Positions 35,320 through 44,950 are shown, counted from the stretch's first letter. The stretch: DNA of 64,000 nucleotides from Sphaerotilus montanus (GCF_013410775.1 NZ_JACCFH010000001.1:1550001-1614000), one strand, 5' to 3'. Notes: generated from the letters alone by a model not told the origin. Made by a program: numbers and translations.

Positions 35320-35763
35320 TCAGTAGGTCTTGTACGGCAGGAACTTGCCCGACATCGTGATGCTGACCCGGTCGCCCTTCGGATCGGGCTCGCGCTGCAG
35401 GTCCATCTTGAAGTCGATCGCGCTCATGATGCCGTCGCCGAACTCCTCGTGGATCAGCTCCTTGAAGGTCGTGCCGTAGACGCTCACCAGTTCGTGGAAG
35501 CGGTAGATCAGCGGGTCCGTGGGCACGGAGGTGGGCAGCGAGCCCTTGTACGGCACGACCTGCAGCCAGCGCACCGCCTCGTCGGGCAGCTCGAACACCT
35601 CGCCGACCACGCCGGCCTGCGCCGCGGTGAAGGTCATCTGGCCGAGGCAGCCGGCGGTGACCCATTCCTTGCTCAGCCCCACCCGCTCGGCGACCTGCGC
35701 CCAGGTGATGCCCTTGCGGACCTTGGTCTCGATGATCAGTTCGGTGACGTCGTTGCGGTTCAT
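35320..35763 (-). CDS. cynS: cyanate hydratase (cyanase)
   Basis: Cyanase turns cyanate and bicarbonate into CO2 and carbamate, which gives ammonia. The 147-residue product has an N-terminal helix-turn-helix-like domain (ITWAQVAERVGLSKEWVTAG) and the catalytic domain with R88, E91 and S114, matching R96, E99 and S122 of E. coli within YRFHELVSVYGTT and GDGIMSAIDFK. No cyanate transporter or carbonic anhydrase gene is nearby. It converges on mltA with a seven-base gap. Confidence 0.95.
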   Translation of the reverse strand: MNRNDVTELIIETKVRKGITWAQVAERVGLSKEWVTAGCLGQMTFTAAQAGVVGEVFELPDEAVRWLQVVPYKGSLPTSVPTDPLIYRFHELVSVYGTTFKELIHEEFGDGIMSAIDFKMDLQREPDPKGDRVSITMSGKFLPYKTY

Positions 35764-35857
35764 GCGGTCTCCTGCAGGTGGTTCCGGTGGCCGCACCGGT
35801 TCGGTGCGCCTCCAGCCAGCCATGCGAGAACCGCACCAGCCCGAGAAAGCCCGGCGC

Positions 35858-37021
35858 TCAGCTCGCCTCGGTCCGGTCGCGCCCGGCTTCCTTGGCCCGG
35901 TACATGGCCTGGTCGGCCCGCTCGATCGCGCTGTCGATGTCCCCTTGTCCGAGGCAGCCGGTGACCCCCGCCGAGAAGGTGAGCTGCAGCCCCGGCGCCA
36001 CCTCGTCGAATGGCGAGGCGCGCAGCCGGTCGCGCAGCCGCTGCAGGCACTGCTGTGCCGCCTCGACCGAGGTGTCCGGCAGCATCAGCAGGAACTCCTC
36101 GCCGCCCCAGCGCGCCATCACGTCGCCGCCGCGCAGCTCGGACTCGACCCGGTGGGCGAAGCCGCGCAGCACCTGGTCGCCACCGGCATGGCCGTGGGCA
36201 TCGTTGATGCGCTTGAAGTGGTCCAGGTCGATCAGCGCGATCGCCAGCGGCAGCTTCTTGCGGGCCTGACGGGCGGTTTCGGTGGCGAGCTGGTCGAGGA
36301 TGGCGCGGCGGTTGGGCAGACCCGTCAGCTCGTCGCGGGTGGCGAGTTCGCTGATGCGGGACAGCGCCTGCTGCAGTTCGGTCCGCTGCTGCTGGTGCTG
36401 CTCGCGCAATTGCGTCACCCGCATCGCCAGCAGGGCCACCCCGGCCAGCACGACGGTGGTGTAGGCCAGGTTCAGGGCCTCGACATCGGCCGGAAAGTGG
36501 AACGGATCGGTCAGCGTCAGCCAGCGCGAAGCGGCGCCGAGCAACAGCAGGGCCGCCGCAGCCAGCCCCAGCGCCTCGCGCGGGCCGAGCCGGAACATCG
36601 CGAACACGACCACCAGCACCATCAGGCCCAGCGCCGCTCCCCGTGTCGGTCCGGTGACCAGGTAGACCCACACGGCCCCGAACAACCCGGCGACCGACTG
36701 CGCCAGCGTCAGCGACGGCTCGATGCCGAAGCGCCGGTGCAGCACCAGATTCAGCCCGCTGCGCATCACCGCCACGAAGCCCAGCCCGCAACCCAGTGCC
36801 GCCAGCGCCAGCGGCAGCGCTGCACGGGTGCTGATCAGGTCCAGGCGCCACTGCCACGCCAGGACCAGCGCCAGCACGGCGTACGCGCCCAGCGCCAGCA
36901 GGCTCTGGGCCACGCGCCAGCGTTGCGGCCCCGCAGGGCCGAGCAGCCAGTCGGCCACGGGGGTGATGGAACGGTTCACGGAATGGTCAATGCGCCTCGG
37001 AATATCCGGGCCGATCTTCAC
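35858..37021 (-). CDS. membrane-bound diguanylate cyclase
   Basis: The N-terminal 200 residues contain about six hydrophobic helices, and a short coiled region (REQHQQQRTELQQALSRI) leads to a GGDEF domain. The active-site loop is GGEEF and an RGGD inhibitory site lies five residues before it, so it should make c-di-GMP with product inhibition. DELTGLPNRR and IDLDHFKRINDAHGHAGGD are the metal and nucleotide segments. The sensory input is unknown. It starts with GTG at 37021; a later start is possible. Confidence 0.92.
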   Translation of the reverse strand: MKIGPDIPRRIDHSVNRSITPVADWLLGPAGPQRWRVAQSLLALGAYAVLALVLAWQWRLDLISTRAALPLALAALGCGLGFVAVMRSGLNLVLHRRFGIEPSLTLAQSVAGLFGAVWVYLVTGPTRGAALGLMVLVVVFAMFRLGPREALGLAAAALLLLGAASRWLTLTDPFHFPADVEALNLAYTTVVLAGVALLAMRVTQLREQHQQQRTELQQALSRISELATRDELTGLPNRRAILDQLATETARQARKKLPLAIALIDLDHFKRINDAHGHAGGDQVLRGFAHRVESELRGGDVMARWGGEEFLLMLPDTSVEAAQQCLQRLRDRLRASPFDEVAPGLQLTFSAGVTGCLGQGDIDSAIERADQAMYRAKEAGRDRTEAS

Positions 37022-37046
37022 TGATTCCGTGCAGTTTTCCCACCCC

Positions 37047-37595
37047 TCAGGCCCGCCCGCCCGAATGCGTGAGGTGCGACAGCGGCCAGGCTGCGCCCGC
37101 TTTCACTTCGCCCAGCGAAAAGCTGGTGTGCATGTCCTTGACGTTGGGCACCTTGAACAGCGTGTCGCGCGCCCAGCGCGAGTAGGCGTCCAGGTCGGTG
37201 GTCACCACCTGCAGCTCGAAGGTGCCGGTGCCGCTGATGTAGTGGCAGGACACGACCTCGGGCATGGCGCGCAGGCCGTCCTCCAGCGCGCGGGTCGCCT
37301 CGGCGTTGTTGCGCTCGGCGTCCACGCGCACGAAGGCCAGCACGCCCAGGCCGATGCGGCGGCGGTCGATCTCGGCGCGGTAGCCGGTGATGTAGCCCTC
37401 GTCTTCGAGCCACTTGACGCGCCGCCAGGTGGGCGCGGCCGACAGGCCGATCCGGCTGGCCAGCTCGGCATTCGACAGCCGCGCATCGCGCTGCAGCTCC
37501 CCCAGGATCGCAATGTCGTAGCGGTCCAGGCCACCTTCCGCTGAATTGCGGGTTTTCCCTGAATCGGAGGGTTCGGGCAATCCTGTTTCGTTCAT
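37047..37595 (-). CDS. Lrp/AsnC family transcriptional regulator
   Basis: This 182-residue regulator has an N-terminal winged helix (LDRYDIAILGELQRDARLSN, then LASRIGLSAAPTWRRVKWLE) and a C-terminal RAM effector domain (VVSCHYISGTGTFELQVVT). A 24-residue leader rich in polar residues precedes the HTH. It diverges from the indolepyruvate oxidoreductase gene with 132 bases between them, so it very likely regulates that gene, probably in response to aromatic or branched-chain amino acids. The effector is inferred. Confidence 0.92.
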   Translation of the reverse strand: MNETGLPEPSDSGKTRNSAEGGLDRYDIAILGELQRDARLSNAELASRIGLSAAPTWRRVKWLEDEGYITGYRAEIDRRRIGLGVLAFVRVDAERNNAEATRALEDGLRAMPEVVSCHYISGTGTFELQVVTTDLDAYSRWARDTLFKVPNVKDMHTSFSLGEVKAGAAWPLSHLTHSGGRA

Positions 37596-37597
37596 CT

Positions 37598-37627
37598 GGC
37601 TTCCTTGCTGAAATGCTTGCTGAAGCC
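37598..37627. promoter_or_regulatory. candidate Lrp-type site between regulator and oxidoreductase
   Basis: Two direct copies of TTGCTGAA (37605-37612 and 37617-37624) are 12 bases apart and are framed by inverted GGCTTC and GAAGCC. The site is immediately upstream of the Lrp-family start and about 100 bases upstream of the oxidoreductase start. Autoregulation plus control of the divergent gene is plausible. Confidence 0.35.
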
Positions 37628-37727
37628 AGTGTATTCAGGGCATGAAAAGAAAACACCTGTCGGGCGTGGATGCCTACACTTTCCGCCATTGGCGACCCCG
37701 TCCGGTTGCCCGTGCCGGAGCCCTTCG

Positions 37728-40700
37728 ATGAACGCCCCTTTGCCTGATGCGGTCCGCCGCACGCTCGACGCGGTCACGCTCGACGACAAGTACACGCTCG
37801 GCCACGGCCGCGCCTTCATGAGCGGCGTGCAGGCGCTGGTCCGGCTGCCGATGCTGCAGCAGGCGCGTGACAAGGCCGCCGGCCTGGACACCGCCGGCTT
37901 CATCAGCGGCTACCGCGGATCGCCGCTCGGCACGTATGACCAGTCGCTCTGGGCCGCGAAAAAACACCTCGCCGCGCAGAACATCGTCTTCCAGCCCGGC
38001 GTGAACGAGGAACTCGCCGCCACCGCGGTCTGGGGGACGCAGCAGCTCGACCTGTTCCCGCAGACGAAAAAACACGACGGCGTCTTCGGCCTCTGGTACG
38101 GCAAGGGCCCCGGCGTGGACCGCTGCAGCGACGTGTTCAAGCACGCCAACATGGCCGGCACCGCGCGCCACGGCGGCGTGCTCGCCATCGCCGGCGACGA
38201 CCACATCAGCAAGAGCAGCACCGCCGCGCACCAGAGCGACCACATCTTCAAGGCCTGCGGCATGCCGGTGTTCTTCCCGAGCACGGTGCAGGAGATCCTC
38301 GACATGGGGCTGCACGCGCTGGCGATGAGCCGTTATGCGGGCGTCTGGGCGGGGATGAAGACGATCCAGGAAGTGGTCGAGTCGTCGTCTTCGGTGAGCA
38401 TCGACCCGGACCGCGTGAACATCGTCCTGCCCGAGGATTTCCAGATGCCGCCGGGCGGGCTGCACATCCGCTGGCCGGACGCGCCGCTGGAGCAGGAAGC
38501 CCGGTTGATGGACCACAAGTGGTACGCCGCGCTCGCCTACGTGCGCGCCAACCGGCTGAACTACAACGTGGTCGCCACGGCGCACGACCGCTTCGGCCTG
38601 ATCGCCAGCGGCAAGGCCTACAACGACATGCGCCAGGCGCTGATCGACCTAGGGCTGGACGACGACACCTGCCGCGCGCTGGGCATCCGCATCCACAAGG
38701 TCAACGTGGTCTGGCCGCTGGAGGCGACGATCACGCGCGACTTCGCCCAGGGGCTGCAGGAGATCCTCGTCGTCGAGGAGAAGCGCCAGGTCATCGAGTA
38801 CCAGGTCAAGGAGGAGCTGTACAACTGGCGCAGCGACGTGCGGCCGAACGTGCTCGGCAAGTTCGACGAGCCGGACGGGGACCAGACCGGCGGCGAGTGG
38901 TCGATGCCGAACCCGAGCCAGAACTGGCTGCTGCGCGCCAAGGCGGACCTGACGCCCGCGATCATCGCCCAGGCGATCGCCAAGCGGCTGAAGCGGCTGG
39001 GCGTGCCAGCCGACATCGCGGCGCGCATGGACCAGCGGCTCGACGTGATCGCCGCGAAGGAGCGGGCGCTGGCGACACCGGTCGCGGCAGTCGGGGATCG
39101 GACGCCGTGGTTCTGCAGCGGCTGTCCGCACAACACCAGCACCCGCGTGCCGGAGGGCTCACGCGCGCTGGCCGGCATCGGCTGCCACTACATGGCGACC
39201 TGGATGGACCGCAGCACCGTCACCTTCAGCCAGATGGGCGGCGAGGGCGTGGCCTGGGTCGGGCAGGCGCCGTTCACCACCGACGCGCACGTCTTCGCCA
39301 ACCTCGGCGACGGCACGTATTTCCACAGCGGCCTGCTCGCCATCCGGCAGTCGATCGCCTCGGGCGTGAACATCACCTACAAGCTGCTCTACAACGACGC
39401 CGTGGCGATGACCGGCGGCCAGCGTGTCGGCGAGCGGCCGGAGGGGCACTCGGTCTTGCAGATCATGCAGAGCCTCCTCGCCGAGGGCGTGGCGAAGCTG
39501 GTCATCGTCACCGACGAGCCGGCGAAGTACGCGGGGGTCGCGCTGTCGCCGGGGGTGACGGTGCACCACCGCGATGAACTCGACGCGGTGCAGCGCCAGT
39601 TCCGCGAGCTGAAGGGCACGACGGCGATCATCTACGACCAGACCTGTGCGACCGAGAAGCGGCGCCGCAGGAAGCGCGGCACGATGGCCGACCCGGAGAA
39701 GCGCGTCGTCATCAACGAGCTGGTCTGCGAGGGCTGCGGCGATTGTTCGACGCAGAGCAACTGCCTGAGCGTCGAGCCGGTCGAGACCGAGTTCGGCCGC
39801 AAGCGGCGCATCAACCAGAACTCGTGCAACAAGGATTTTTCGTGCGTGAAGGGCTTCTGCCCGAGCTTCGTCACGGTCGAGGGCGGGCAGCTCAAGAAGC
39901 CGAAGAAAGAGCAGCGCGGTGACCTGAGCGCCCTGCCGCCGCTGCCGGAGCCGGTGCTGCCGGTGGCGGAGAGCGCGTGGGGCATCGTCGTCGCGGGCGT
40001 CGGCGGCACGGGCGTGATCACGATCGGGCAGGTGCTGGGCATGGCCGCGCACCTCGAAGGCAAGGGCGTCGTCACGCAGGACGCGGGCGGCCTCGCGCAG
40101 AAAGGCGGCGCGACCTGGAGCCACATCCAGATCGCCAACCGCCCGGACGCGATCCACACCACCAAGGTGGACATCGCCCGCGCCGACCTGGTGATCGCCT
40201 GCGACCCGATCGTCGGCGCGAACAAGGCGACGCTGGCCACGATGCAGAGTGGGCGCACGTTTGTCGCGCTGAACAGCCACGGGGCGCCGACGGCGGGGTT
40301 TGTCCACAACCCGGATTGGCAGTTTCCGGCCGGCAACTGCGACACGGCGCTGACGGCGGCGGTCGGCGCGGACGGGCTGGGCGCGTTCGACGCGGAGCAG
40401 GCCGCCTCGCAACTGCTCGGCGACTCGATCTACGCCAACCCGCTGCTGATGGGCTTCGCGTGGCAGAAGGGCCGCATCCCGCTGAGCCGGGCGGCGATCC
40501 TGAAGGCGATGGAGCTGAACGGCGTGCAGGTGGCGAACAACCAGGCGGCGTTCGACTGGGGCCGCCGCTGCGCGCATGACATGGCGGGCGTGCGCAGCCT
40601 GTTCGCGGCGCAGCAGGTGATCCAGATCGTCAAGCGCCCGTCGCTCGACGAGGTGATCGCCAAGCGGGTCGAGTTCCTCACCGGGTATCAGAACGCGGCC

Positions 40701-41264
40701 TATGCCGACGAGTACCGCGCGTTTGTCGCCAAGGTGCGCACGACCGAGGCGCCGCTGTCGAGCACGAAGCTGACCGAGGCGGTGGCCCGCTACCTGTTCA
40801 AGCTGATGGCCTACAAGGACGAGTACGAGGTCGCCCGGCTGCACAGCGACCCGGCGTTTGCGGCGCAGATCGGGGCGATGTTCGAGGGTGAATTCAAGCT
40901 CGTCCACCACCTCGCGCCACCGCTGCTGGGCAAGACCGACGCGCAAGGGAATGCGGTCAAGCAGGCGTTCGGGCCGTGGATGCACAAGGCCATGCCTTGG
41001 CTGGCGAAGCTGAAGGGGCTGCGCGGCACGGCGTTCGACCCGTTCGGCCGGACCGAGGAGCGGCGCACCGAGCGGGCGCTGGTCGGCGAGTACCGGGCGG
41101 CGATCGAGGAGGTGCTGGGGCGTCTGTCAGCGGAGCGGCTGGGGGCGGCGGTGGAGATTGCGCGGGTGCCGGAGGAGATTCGGGGGTATGGGCGGGTGAA
41201 GGAGGGGAATCTGGCCAAGGTGCGGGTCAAGTGGGGTGGGTTGATGGCGGTTTGGCGCGCTTGA
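37728..41264 (+). CDS. indolepyruvate ferredoxin oxidoreductase, fused subunits
   Basis: This 1178-residue enzyme oxidatively decarboxylates aryl (or branched) 2-oxo acids to acyl-CoA with ferredoxin, a step of aromatic amino-acid catabolism. The N-terminal part is thiamine-diphosphate-dependent (GFISGYRGSPLGTYDQ, GDGTYFHSGLLAIRQS). A cysteine-rich ferredoxin-like region follows near residues 665-715 (VCEGCGDCSTQSNC, SCNKDFSCVKGFC). The C-terminal gamma-type domain has VVAGVGGTGVITIGQVLG. Archaeal IorA and IorB are separate; this fusion is common in proteobacteria. The ATG at 37728 has GGAG upstream. Confidence 0.93.
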   Translation: MNAPLPDAVRRTLDAVTLDDKYTLGHGRAFMSGVQALVRLPMLQQARDKAAGLDTAGFISGYRGSPLGTYDQSLWAAKKHLAAQNIVFQPGVNEELAATAVWGTQQLDLFPQTKKHDGVFGLWYGKGPGVDRCSDVFKHANMAGTARHGGVLAIAGDDHISKSSTAAHQSDHIFKACGMPVFFPSTVQEILDMGLHALAMSRYAGVWAGMKTIQEVVESSSSVSIDPDRVNIVLPEDFQMPPGGLHIRWPDAPLEQEARLMDHKWYAALAYVRANRLNYNVVATAHDRFGLIASGKAYNDMRQALIDLGLDDDTCRALGIRIHKVNVVWPLEATITRDFAQGLQEILVVEEKRQVIEYQVKEELYNWRSDVRPNVLGKFDEPDGDQTGGEWSMPNPSQNWLLRAKADLTPAIIAQAIAKRLKRLGVPADIAARMDQRLDVIAAKERALATPVAAVGDRTPWFCSGCPHNTSTRVPEGSRALAGIGCHYMATWMDRSTVTFSQMGGEGVAWVGQAPFTTDAHVFANLGDGTYFHSGLLAIRQSIASGVNITYKLLYNDAVAMTGGQRVGERPEGHSVLQIMQSLLAEGVAKLVIVTDEPAKYAGVALSPGVTVHHRDELDAVQRQFRELKGTTAIIYDQTCATEKRRRRKRGTMADPEKRVVINELVCEGCGDCSTQSNCLSVEPVETEFGRKRRINQNSCNKDFSCVKGFCPSFVTVEGGQLKKPKKEQRGDLSALPPLPEPVLPVAESAWGIVVAGVGGTGVITIGQVLGMAAHLEGKGVVTQDAGGLAQKGGATWSHIQIANRPDAIHTTKVDIARADLVIACDPIVGANKATLATMQSGRTFVALNSHGAPTAGFVHNPDWQFPAGNCDTALTAAVGADGLGAFDAEQAASQLLGDSIYANPLLMGFAWQKGRIPLSRAAILKAMELNGVQVANNQAAFDWGRRCAHDMAGVRSLFAAQQVIQIVKRPSLDEVIAKRVEFLTGYQNAAYADEYRAFVAKVRTTEAPLSSTKLTEAVARYLFKLMAYKDEYEVARLHSDPAFAAQIGAMFEGEFKLVHHLAPPLLGKTDAQGNAVKQAFGPWMHKAMPWLAKLKGLRGTAFDPFGRTEERRTERALVGEYRAAIEEVLGRLSAERLGAAVEIARVPEEIRGYGRVKEGNLAKVRVKWGGLMAVWRA

Positions 41265-41273
41265 CACCACCTC

Positions 41274-41355
41274 CGTCACCCTCGCGAACGCGAGGGCCCA
41301 CGCAGTCCACCACCGCCGATGGACTGCGTGGGTGCCCGCCTGCGCGGGCATGACG
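41274..41355. repeat. three-hairpin intergenic repeat, probable bidirectional terminator
   Basis: This 82-base element fills the gap between two convergent genes. Its ends are CGTCA and TGACG. Inside are three hairpins: CCCTCGCG/CGCGAGGG (41279-41296), a 13-base arm CCCACGCAGTCCA with its exact complement (41297-41309, 41320-41332), and TGCCCGC/GCGGGCA (41333-41350). It resembles dispersed REP or MITE-like repeats of betaproteobacteria. Without a T-run it may end or protect both transcripts. Confidence 0.7.
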
Positions 41356-41356
41356 G

Positions 41357-43114
41357 TCAGACCGCCACGATCTTCCGATTCCCCACCCCCGGCAGCACCC
41401 GCAGCGCCTTGTCCGACACCGTCGTGTACGTCCGCGACGCCACCGTGCTGACGTACACCCAGTCCGCGCAGCACTCGGCCGGCGTGGCCGTGACGACGAG
41501 GTAGCCGCGGCGCGCCGTGTCGGCGTAGACCAGCGGCCCGATCAGCTCGGTCAGACCCGCGGCGAGCGCAGCCGGGTTCTCGTTCGGCAGCACGGTCTCG
41601 AAGCCCGGCGAGGTCACCGAGCTGGTCGCGAACTCGACGCCGATCGCATTGCCGCTGGCGTCCTGCAGGTCGCTGGCCCAGGCGTTGTGCGTGTCGCCGG
41701 CCAGCACGACGAGGTTCTTGTTCAGCACCCGGGCCGTGCCGAGCAGGGTCTCGCGCGCCACCGGGTAGCCGTCCCAGGCGTCCAGGTTGTACGGCACGCT
41801 CGGCTGCGCGAGGACCGCTTGTTCGACCACCGTGAGTGTGGCCGGCGCGGTGCGGGCCTTGTTGACGATCGCGGCGTAGGCCGAGACGCTGACGCCCGAG
41901 CCCGGCACCAGCGCGTCCAGCAGGATCGGCGCCGGGATGTGCATGCGGCCCATCAGCACCTGCTGCCCGAGCACCTGCCAGGTCGCGGTCGAGCTGCTCA
42001 TCTGCGTCTGCAGCCAGCCGGACTGCGCCGTGCCGAGCACCTGCCGCGCCGGGTCGCTCATCGCCGAGGTGAACGCCGCGGCGTTCAGGCCGGTGGCGGT
42101 GAGGAAGTTGGCGTAGTCGAGCTGCTGGTCGCGGGCGAGCACGCGGGTGTCGAGCATGTGCAGCGCCAGCAGGTCACCGAACGCGAAGCTGCGGTAGATC
42201 GACAGCCGGTCCGCGCCGGTGCGCACCGGCAGCCATTCGTGCCAGGCCTGCACGGCGGCGGCGCGGCGGTCGGCGAAGGCGCCTTCGGTGGCGGTGGTGT
42301 GGTTCTCGGCGCCATCGCGCCACGTGTCGTTGGCGATCTCATGGTCGTCCCACACGGCGATCATCGGCACGGCGGCATGCAGCGCCTGCAGGTCGGCGTC
42401 GGCGCGGACCTGGGCGTGGCGCTGGCGGTAGTCGGCCAGCGTCAGCAGCTCGGTCGCCGGCAGGGCGAGGCGGCCGAGCGCGGCGGCCTGTTCGTTGGCG
42501 TAGCCGTCGCGGCCGTATTCATAGAGGTAGTCGCCAAGGTGCAGCGCCGCGTCCAGATCGTCGCGCTGCGCGGCCGCGGCGTAGACGTTGAAGTAACCCG
42601 CCCCGTAGTGCGCGCAGGAGAACACCGCCAGCCGCACCTGGCTGACCGCGCCGACCGGCAGCGTGCGGGCGCGGCCGACGGGCGAGGTCTGGGTGCCGAC
42701 CTTGAAGCGGTACCAGTAGCGCGTGCCCGGCTGCAGGCCGGTGGCGTCGACCTTGACGGTCCAGTCGCGGCTGGCGTCGGTGGTGGTGGTGCCGCTGGCG
42801 ACGAGGGTGGTGAACGCGGCGCTGGTGGCCACTTCCCAGGCGACGGTGACGGCGCTGGTCTCGGCGGTGGTCAGGCGGGTCCAGAGGATGACGCGGTCGG
42901 AGAGCGGATCGCCGCTGGCCACCCCGTGCGCGTAGCTGACGGTGGGCACGACCACGGCCGGTGCCGCTGCGTCATCGCCGCCGCCGCCGCAGCCGCTCAG
43001 ACCGAGCGAGCCCAGCGCCAGCCCGCCGAGGGCCAGGTCGCGCACGAAGGTCCGCCGGCCGGCGACGGGTTGGCTGACATCGGACGCGGCATCGGAACGG
43101 CGGGCTGGGCTCAT
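41357..43114 (-). CDS. PhoD-type alkaline phosphatase
   Basis: This 585-residue enzyme starts with a twin-arginine-like signal (GRRTFVRDLALGGLALG) that ends in a lipobox (LSGC), so it may be a Tat-exported lipoprotein. The N-terminal beta domain is followed by the metallophosphatase domain: AVFSCAHYGAGYFN, LHLGDYLYEYGRDG, VWDDHEIANDTW and VLAGDTHNAWASDL supply the metal ligands. PhoD hydrolyses phosphodiesters and monoesters. It faces a phytase-like gene across a 181-base divergent promoter region. Confidence 0.92.
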   Translation of the reverse strand: MSPARRSDAASDVSQPVAGRRTFVRDLALGGLALGSLGLSGCGGGGDDAAAPAVVVPTVSYAHGVASGDPLSDRVILWTRLTTAETSAVTVAWEVATSAAFTTLVASGTTTTDASRDWTVKVDATGLQPGTRYWYRFKVGTQTSPVGRARTLPVGAVSQVRLAVFSCAHYGAGYFNVYAAAAQRDDLDAALHLGDYLYEYGRDGYANEQAAALGRLALPATELLTLADYRQRHAQVRADADLQALHAAVPMIAVWDDHEIANDTWRDGAENHTTATEGAFADRRAAAVQAWHEWLPVRTGADRLSIYRSFAFGDLLALHMLDTRVLARDQQLDYANFLTATGLNAAAFTSAMSDPARQVLGTAQSGWLQTQMSSSTATWQVLGQQVLMGRMHIPAPILLDALVPGSGVSVSAYAAIVNKARTAPATLTVVEQAVLAQPSVPYNLDAWDGYPVARETLLGTARVLNKNLVVLAGDTHNAWASDLQDASGNAIGVEFATSSVTSPGFETVLPNENPAALAAGLTELIGPLVYADTARRGYLVVTATPAECCADWVYVSTVASRTYTTVSDKALRVLPGVGNRKIVAV

Positions 43115-43295
43115 GGGGTGTCCTGTGGGGCAAGGGGCGGAGGTTGCCCGGACACTACGCGCGCGGCGTGATCAGGACGTGACAAGGTTCACAGGTGGTG
43201 ACCGCACCACGGCGGCCCGCTGCGTCACGGGCTGGTCACCGCCCGGTCACCGGGGCGGCCTAGATTGCCGCGCACCGTTGCCTCAGGAGTCCGCC

Positions 43296-44705
43296 ATGTC
43301 CTTCCCGCCCGATTTTCCGCCCCGGTTGCCGCCGCATTGGCCCGTCGTGCTGCTGGTGGCCGGCCTGTCGCTGCTCGCCGCGCCGCGCGTGCGCGCCCAG
43401 ACCGAGGTCACCGCCGTGCTCGCCGGCCACGCGCTGGTGCCGCATGACACGACCGTGCGCGCCCCGCGGGACGCCGGCCCGTTCTTCGCCACCGCCGGCA
43501 AGTTCAGCGCCGCCAGCCGCCTGCGCAGCGAAGCGCTCGGCAGCGTGCCGGCCAACACCTTCGTCGGCGATCCGAAGTACCCGCGGGCCTCGGGTGGTGC
43601 ACTGCCGGTGCAGGGGCAGTCGGTGCAGGGCTTCTCCGGCATCGTGGCGCTCGGCAAGGACACGTTCCTCGCGCTCACCGACAACGGCTTCGGCAGCAAG
43701 GTCAACTCGCAGGACGCGCTGCTGATGGTCCACCGGCTGCAGGCGGACTGGACGACCGGCCAGGTCAAGCGCACGCACACCACCTTCCTGCACGACCCGG
43801 ACCGCAAGATCCCGTTCGCCATCCAGAACGAGGCCACGCGCGAGCGCTACCTGACCGGCGTCGACCTGGACATCGAGTCGATCCAGGTGGTGGGCAACGA
43901 GTGGTGGATCGGCGACGAGTTCGGCCCCTACGTGGTCCGCTTCGATGCGCAGGGCAAGGCGCTCGGCCTGATCGAGGCGACGGTCGGCGACAAGACCTAC
44001 CGCAGCCCGGACCACTACGGAATGGGCCGCCTGCCGAACTACCCCGGCGACGCGGGCACCTGGGACGTGCGCCGCTCGGGCGGGTTCGAGCCGATGGCGC
44101 TGTCGAAGGACGGCCGCACGCTCCACCCGATGTTCGAATGGCCGCTGTGGGACGCAGCGACCAAGGCGCAGGAGCAGCACGACGGCAAGCCCTTCACCCG
44201 CATCCTGTCGCTGGACGTGGCCAGCCGGCGCTATGGCGCGCAGCAGTGGAAGTACCGCTTCGAGGCGGCCGGTCATGTCGCCGCCGATTTCCAGATGCTG
44301 GACGCCACCACCGGTCTGGTCATCGAGCGCGACGACGCCAGCGAAGGCGCCGGCCCCGGCTGCCCGGACGCGCCGCGCACCGACTGCTTCACCCGCCCGG
44401 CCCGCTTCAAGCGGATCTACAAGATCGACCTGGCCCAGACCGACGCCGACGGCTTCGTGCGCAAGGTCGCCTTCATCGACCTGACGAAGATCGCCAACCC
44501 GAAGCGGCTGGCCAAGGTCGGCCCGAACGAGGACGTCTTCGTGCTGCCGCACCTCGGCCCCGAAGGACTGACGGTGGTGGACACGCGGCACATCGTCGTC
44601 GTCAACGACAACAACTTTCCGTTCTCGTCGGGGCGGCAGATCGGCAAGCCGGATGACAACGAGTTGACGTTGCTGGACATCGGGGCGTTGGTGGACGCGA
44701 AGTAA
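43296..44705 (+). CDS. secreted esterase-like phytase family protein
   Basis: This 469-residue protein has a Sec signal peptide (PVVLLVAGLSLLAAPRVRAQ). The body matches the esterase-like-activity-of-phytase family (PF13449): GFSGIVALGKDTFLALTDNGFG, DIESIQVVGNEWWIGDEFGPYVVRFD, GGFEPMALSKDGRTLHPMFEWPL, and a final DDNELTLLDI. The likely fold is a phytase-like beta-propeller. It probably hydrolyses phosphoesters outside the cytoplasm. A CAGGAG site precedes the ATG at 43296. It diverges from phoD, hinting at joint phosphate scavenging. Confidence 0.87.
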   Translation: MSFPPDFPPRLPPHWPVVLLVAGLSLLAAPRVRAQTEVTAVLAGHALVPHDTTVRAPRDAGPFFATAGKFSAASRLRSEALGSVPANTFVGDPKYPRASGGALPVQGQSVQGFSGIVALGKDTFLALTDNGFGSKVNSQDALLMVHRLQADWTTGQVKRTHTTFLHDPDRKIPFAIQNEATRERYLTGVDLDIESIQVVGNEWWIGDEFGPYVVRFDAQGKALGLIEATVGDKTYRSPDHYGMGRLPNYPGDAGTWDVRRSGGFEPMALSKDGRTLHPMFEWPLWDAATKAQEQHDGKPFTRILSLDVASRRYGAQQWKYRFEAAGHVAADFQMLDATTGLVIERDDASEGAGPGCPDAPRTDCFTRPARFKRIYKIDLAQTDADGFVRKVAFIDLTKIANPKRLAKVGPNEDVFVLPHLGPEGLTVVDTRHIVVVNDNNFPFSSGRQIGKPDDNELTLLDIGALVDAK

Positions 44706-44729
44706 GGGGCAGAAGGGACTGGAGGACGA

Positions 44730-44941
44730 TCACCACTCGGCCGGTGTCGCCGGCTCGTCCGTTCCACGCACCTGCAAGGTCAGGTCCAGCCCCAGGCTGC
44801 CACACAGCGCCAGCAGTTGCTCGACCGTCATCGCCCCCGGGTTCTGCTCCAGCTTCGACAGCCGCGACTGGCTCAGGTTGATGCGCACGGCCAGTTCGGT
44901 CTGCGACCAACAGGCGCCGCTTGCGGGCCGATTGCCGCCAC
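44730..44941 (-). pseudogene. broken XRE-family (HipB-like) regulator
   Basis: The frame ending at 44730 encodes QTELAVRINLSQSRLSKLEQ and a normal XRE tail with a final EPATPAEW. Upstream in that frame there is no ATG, and the residues before it (GNRPASGAC) do not form an HTH first helix. The usual N-terminus, VAAIGPQ, appears in a different frame just upstream (44918-44941). A small deletion with a frameshift is the simplest reading. It lies just downstream of fic on the same strand. Confidence 0.5.
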
Positions 44942-44950
44942 GGTCTCCCC

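Noticed and set aside
43115-43295. PhoB box in the phoD/phytase divergent region
   Set aside because: The best candidate (CTGTGAA...TTGTCAC on the minus strand) has several mismatches and wrong spacing.
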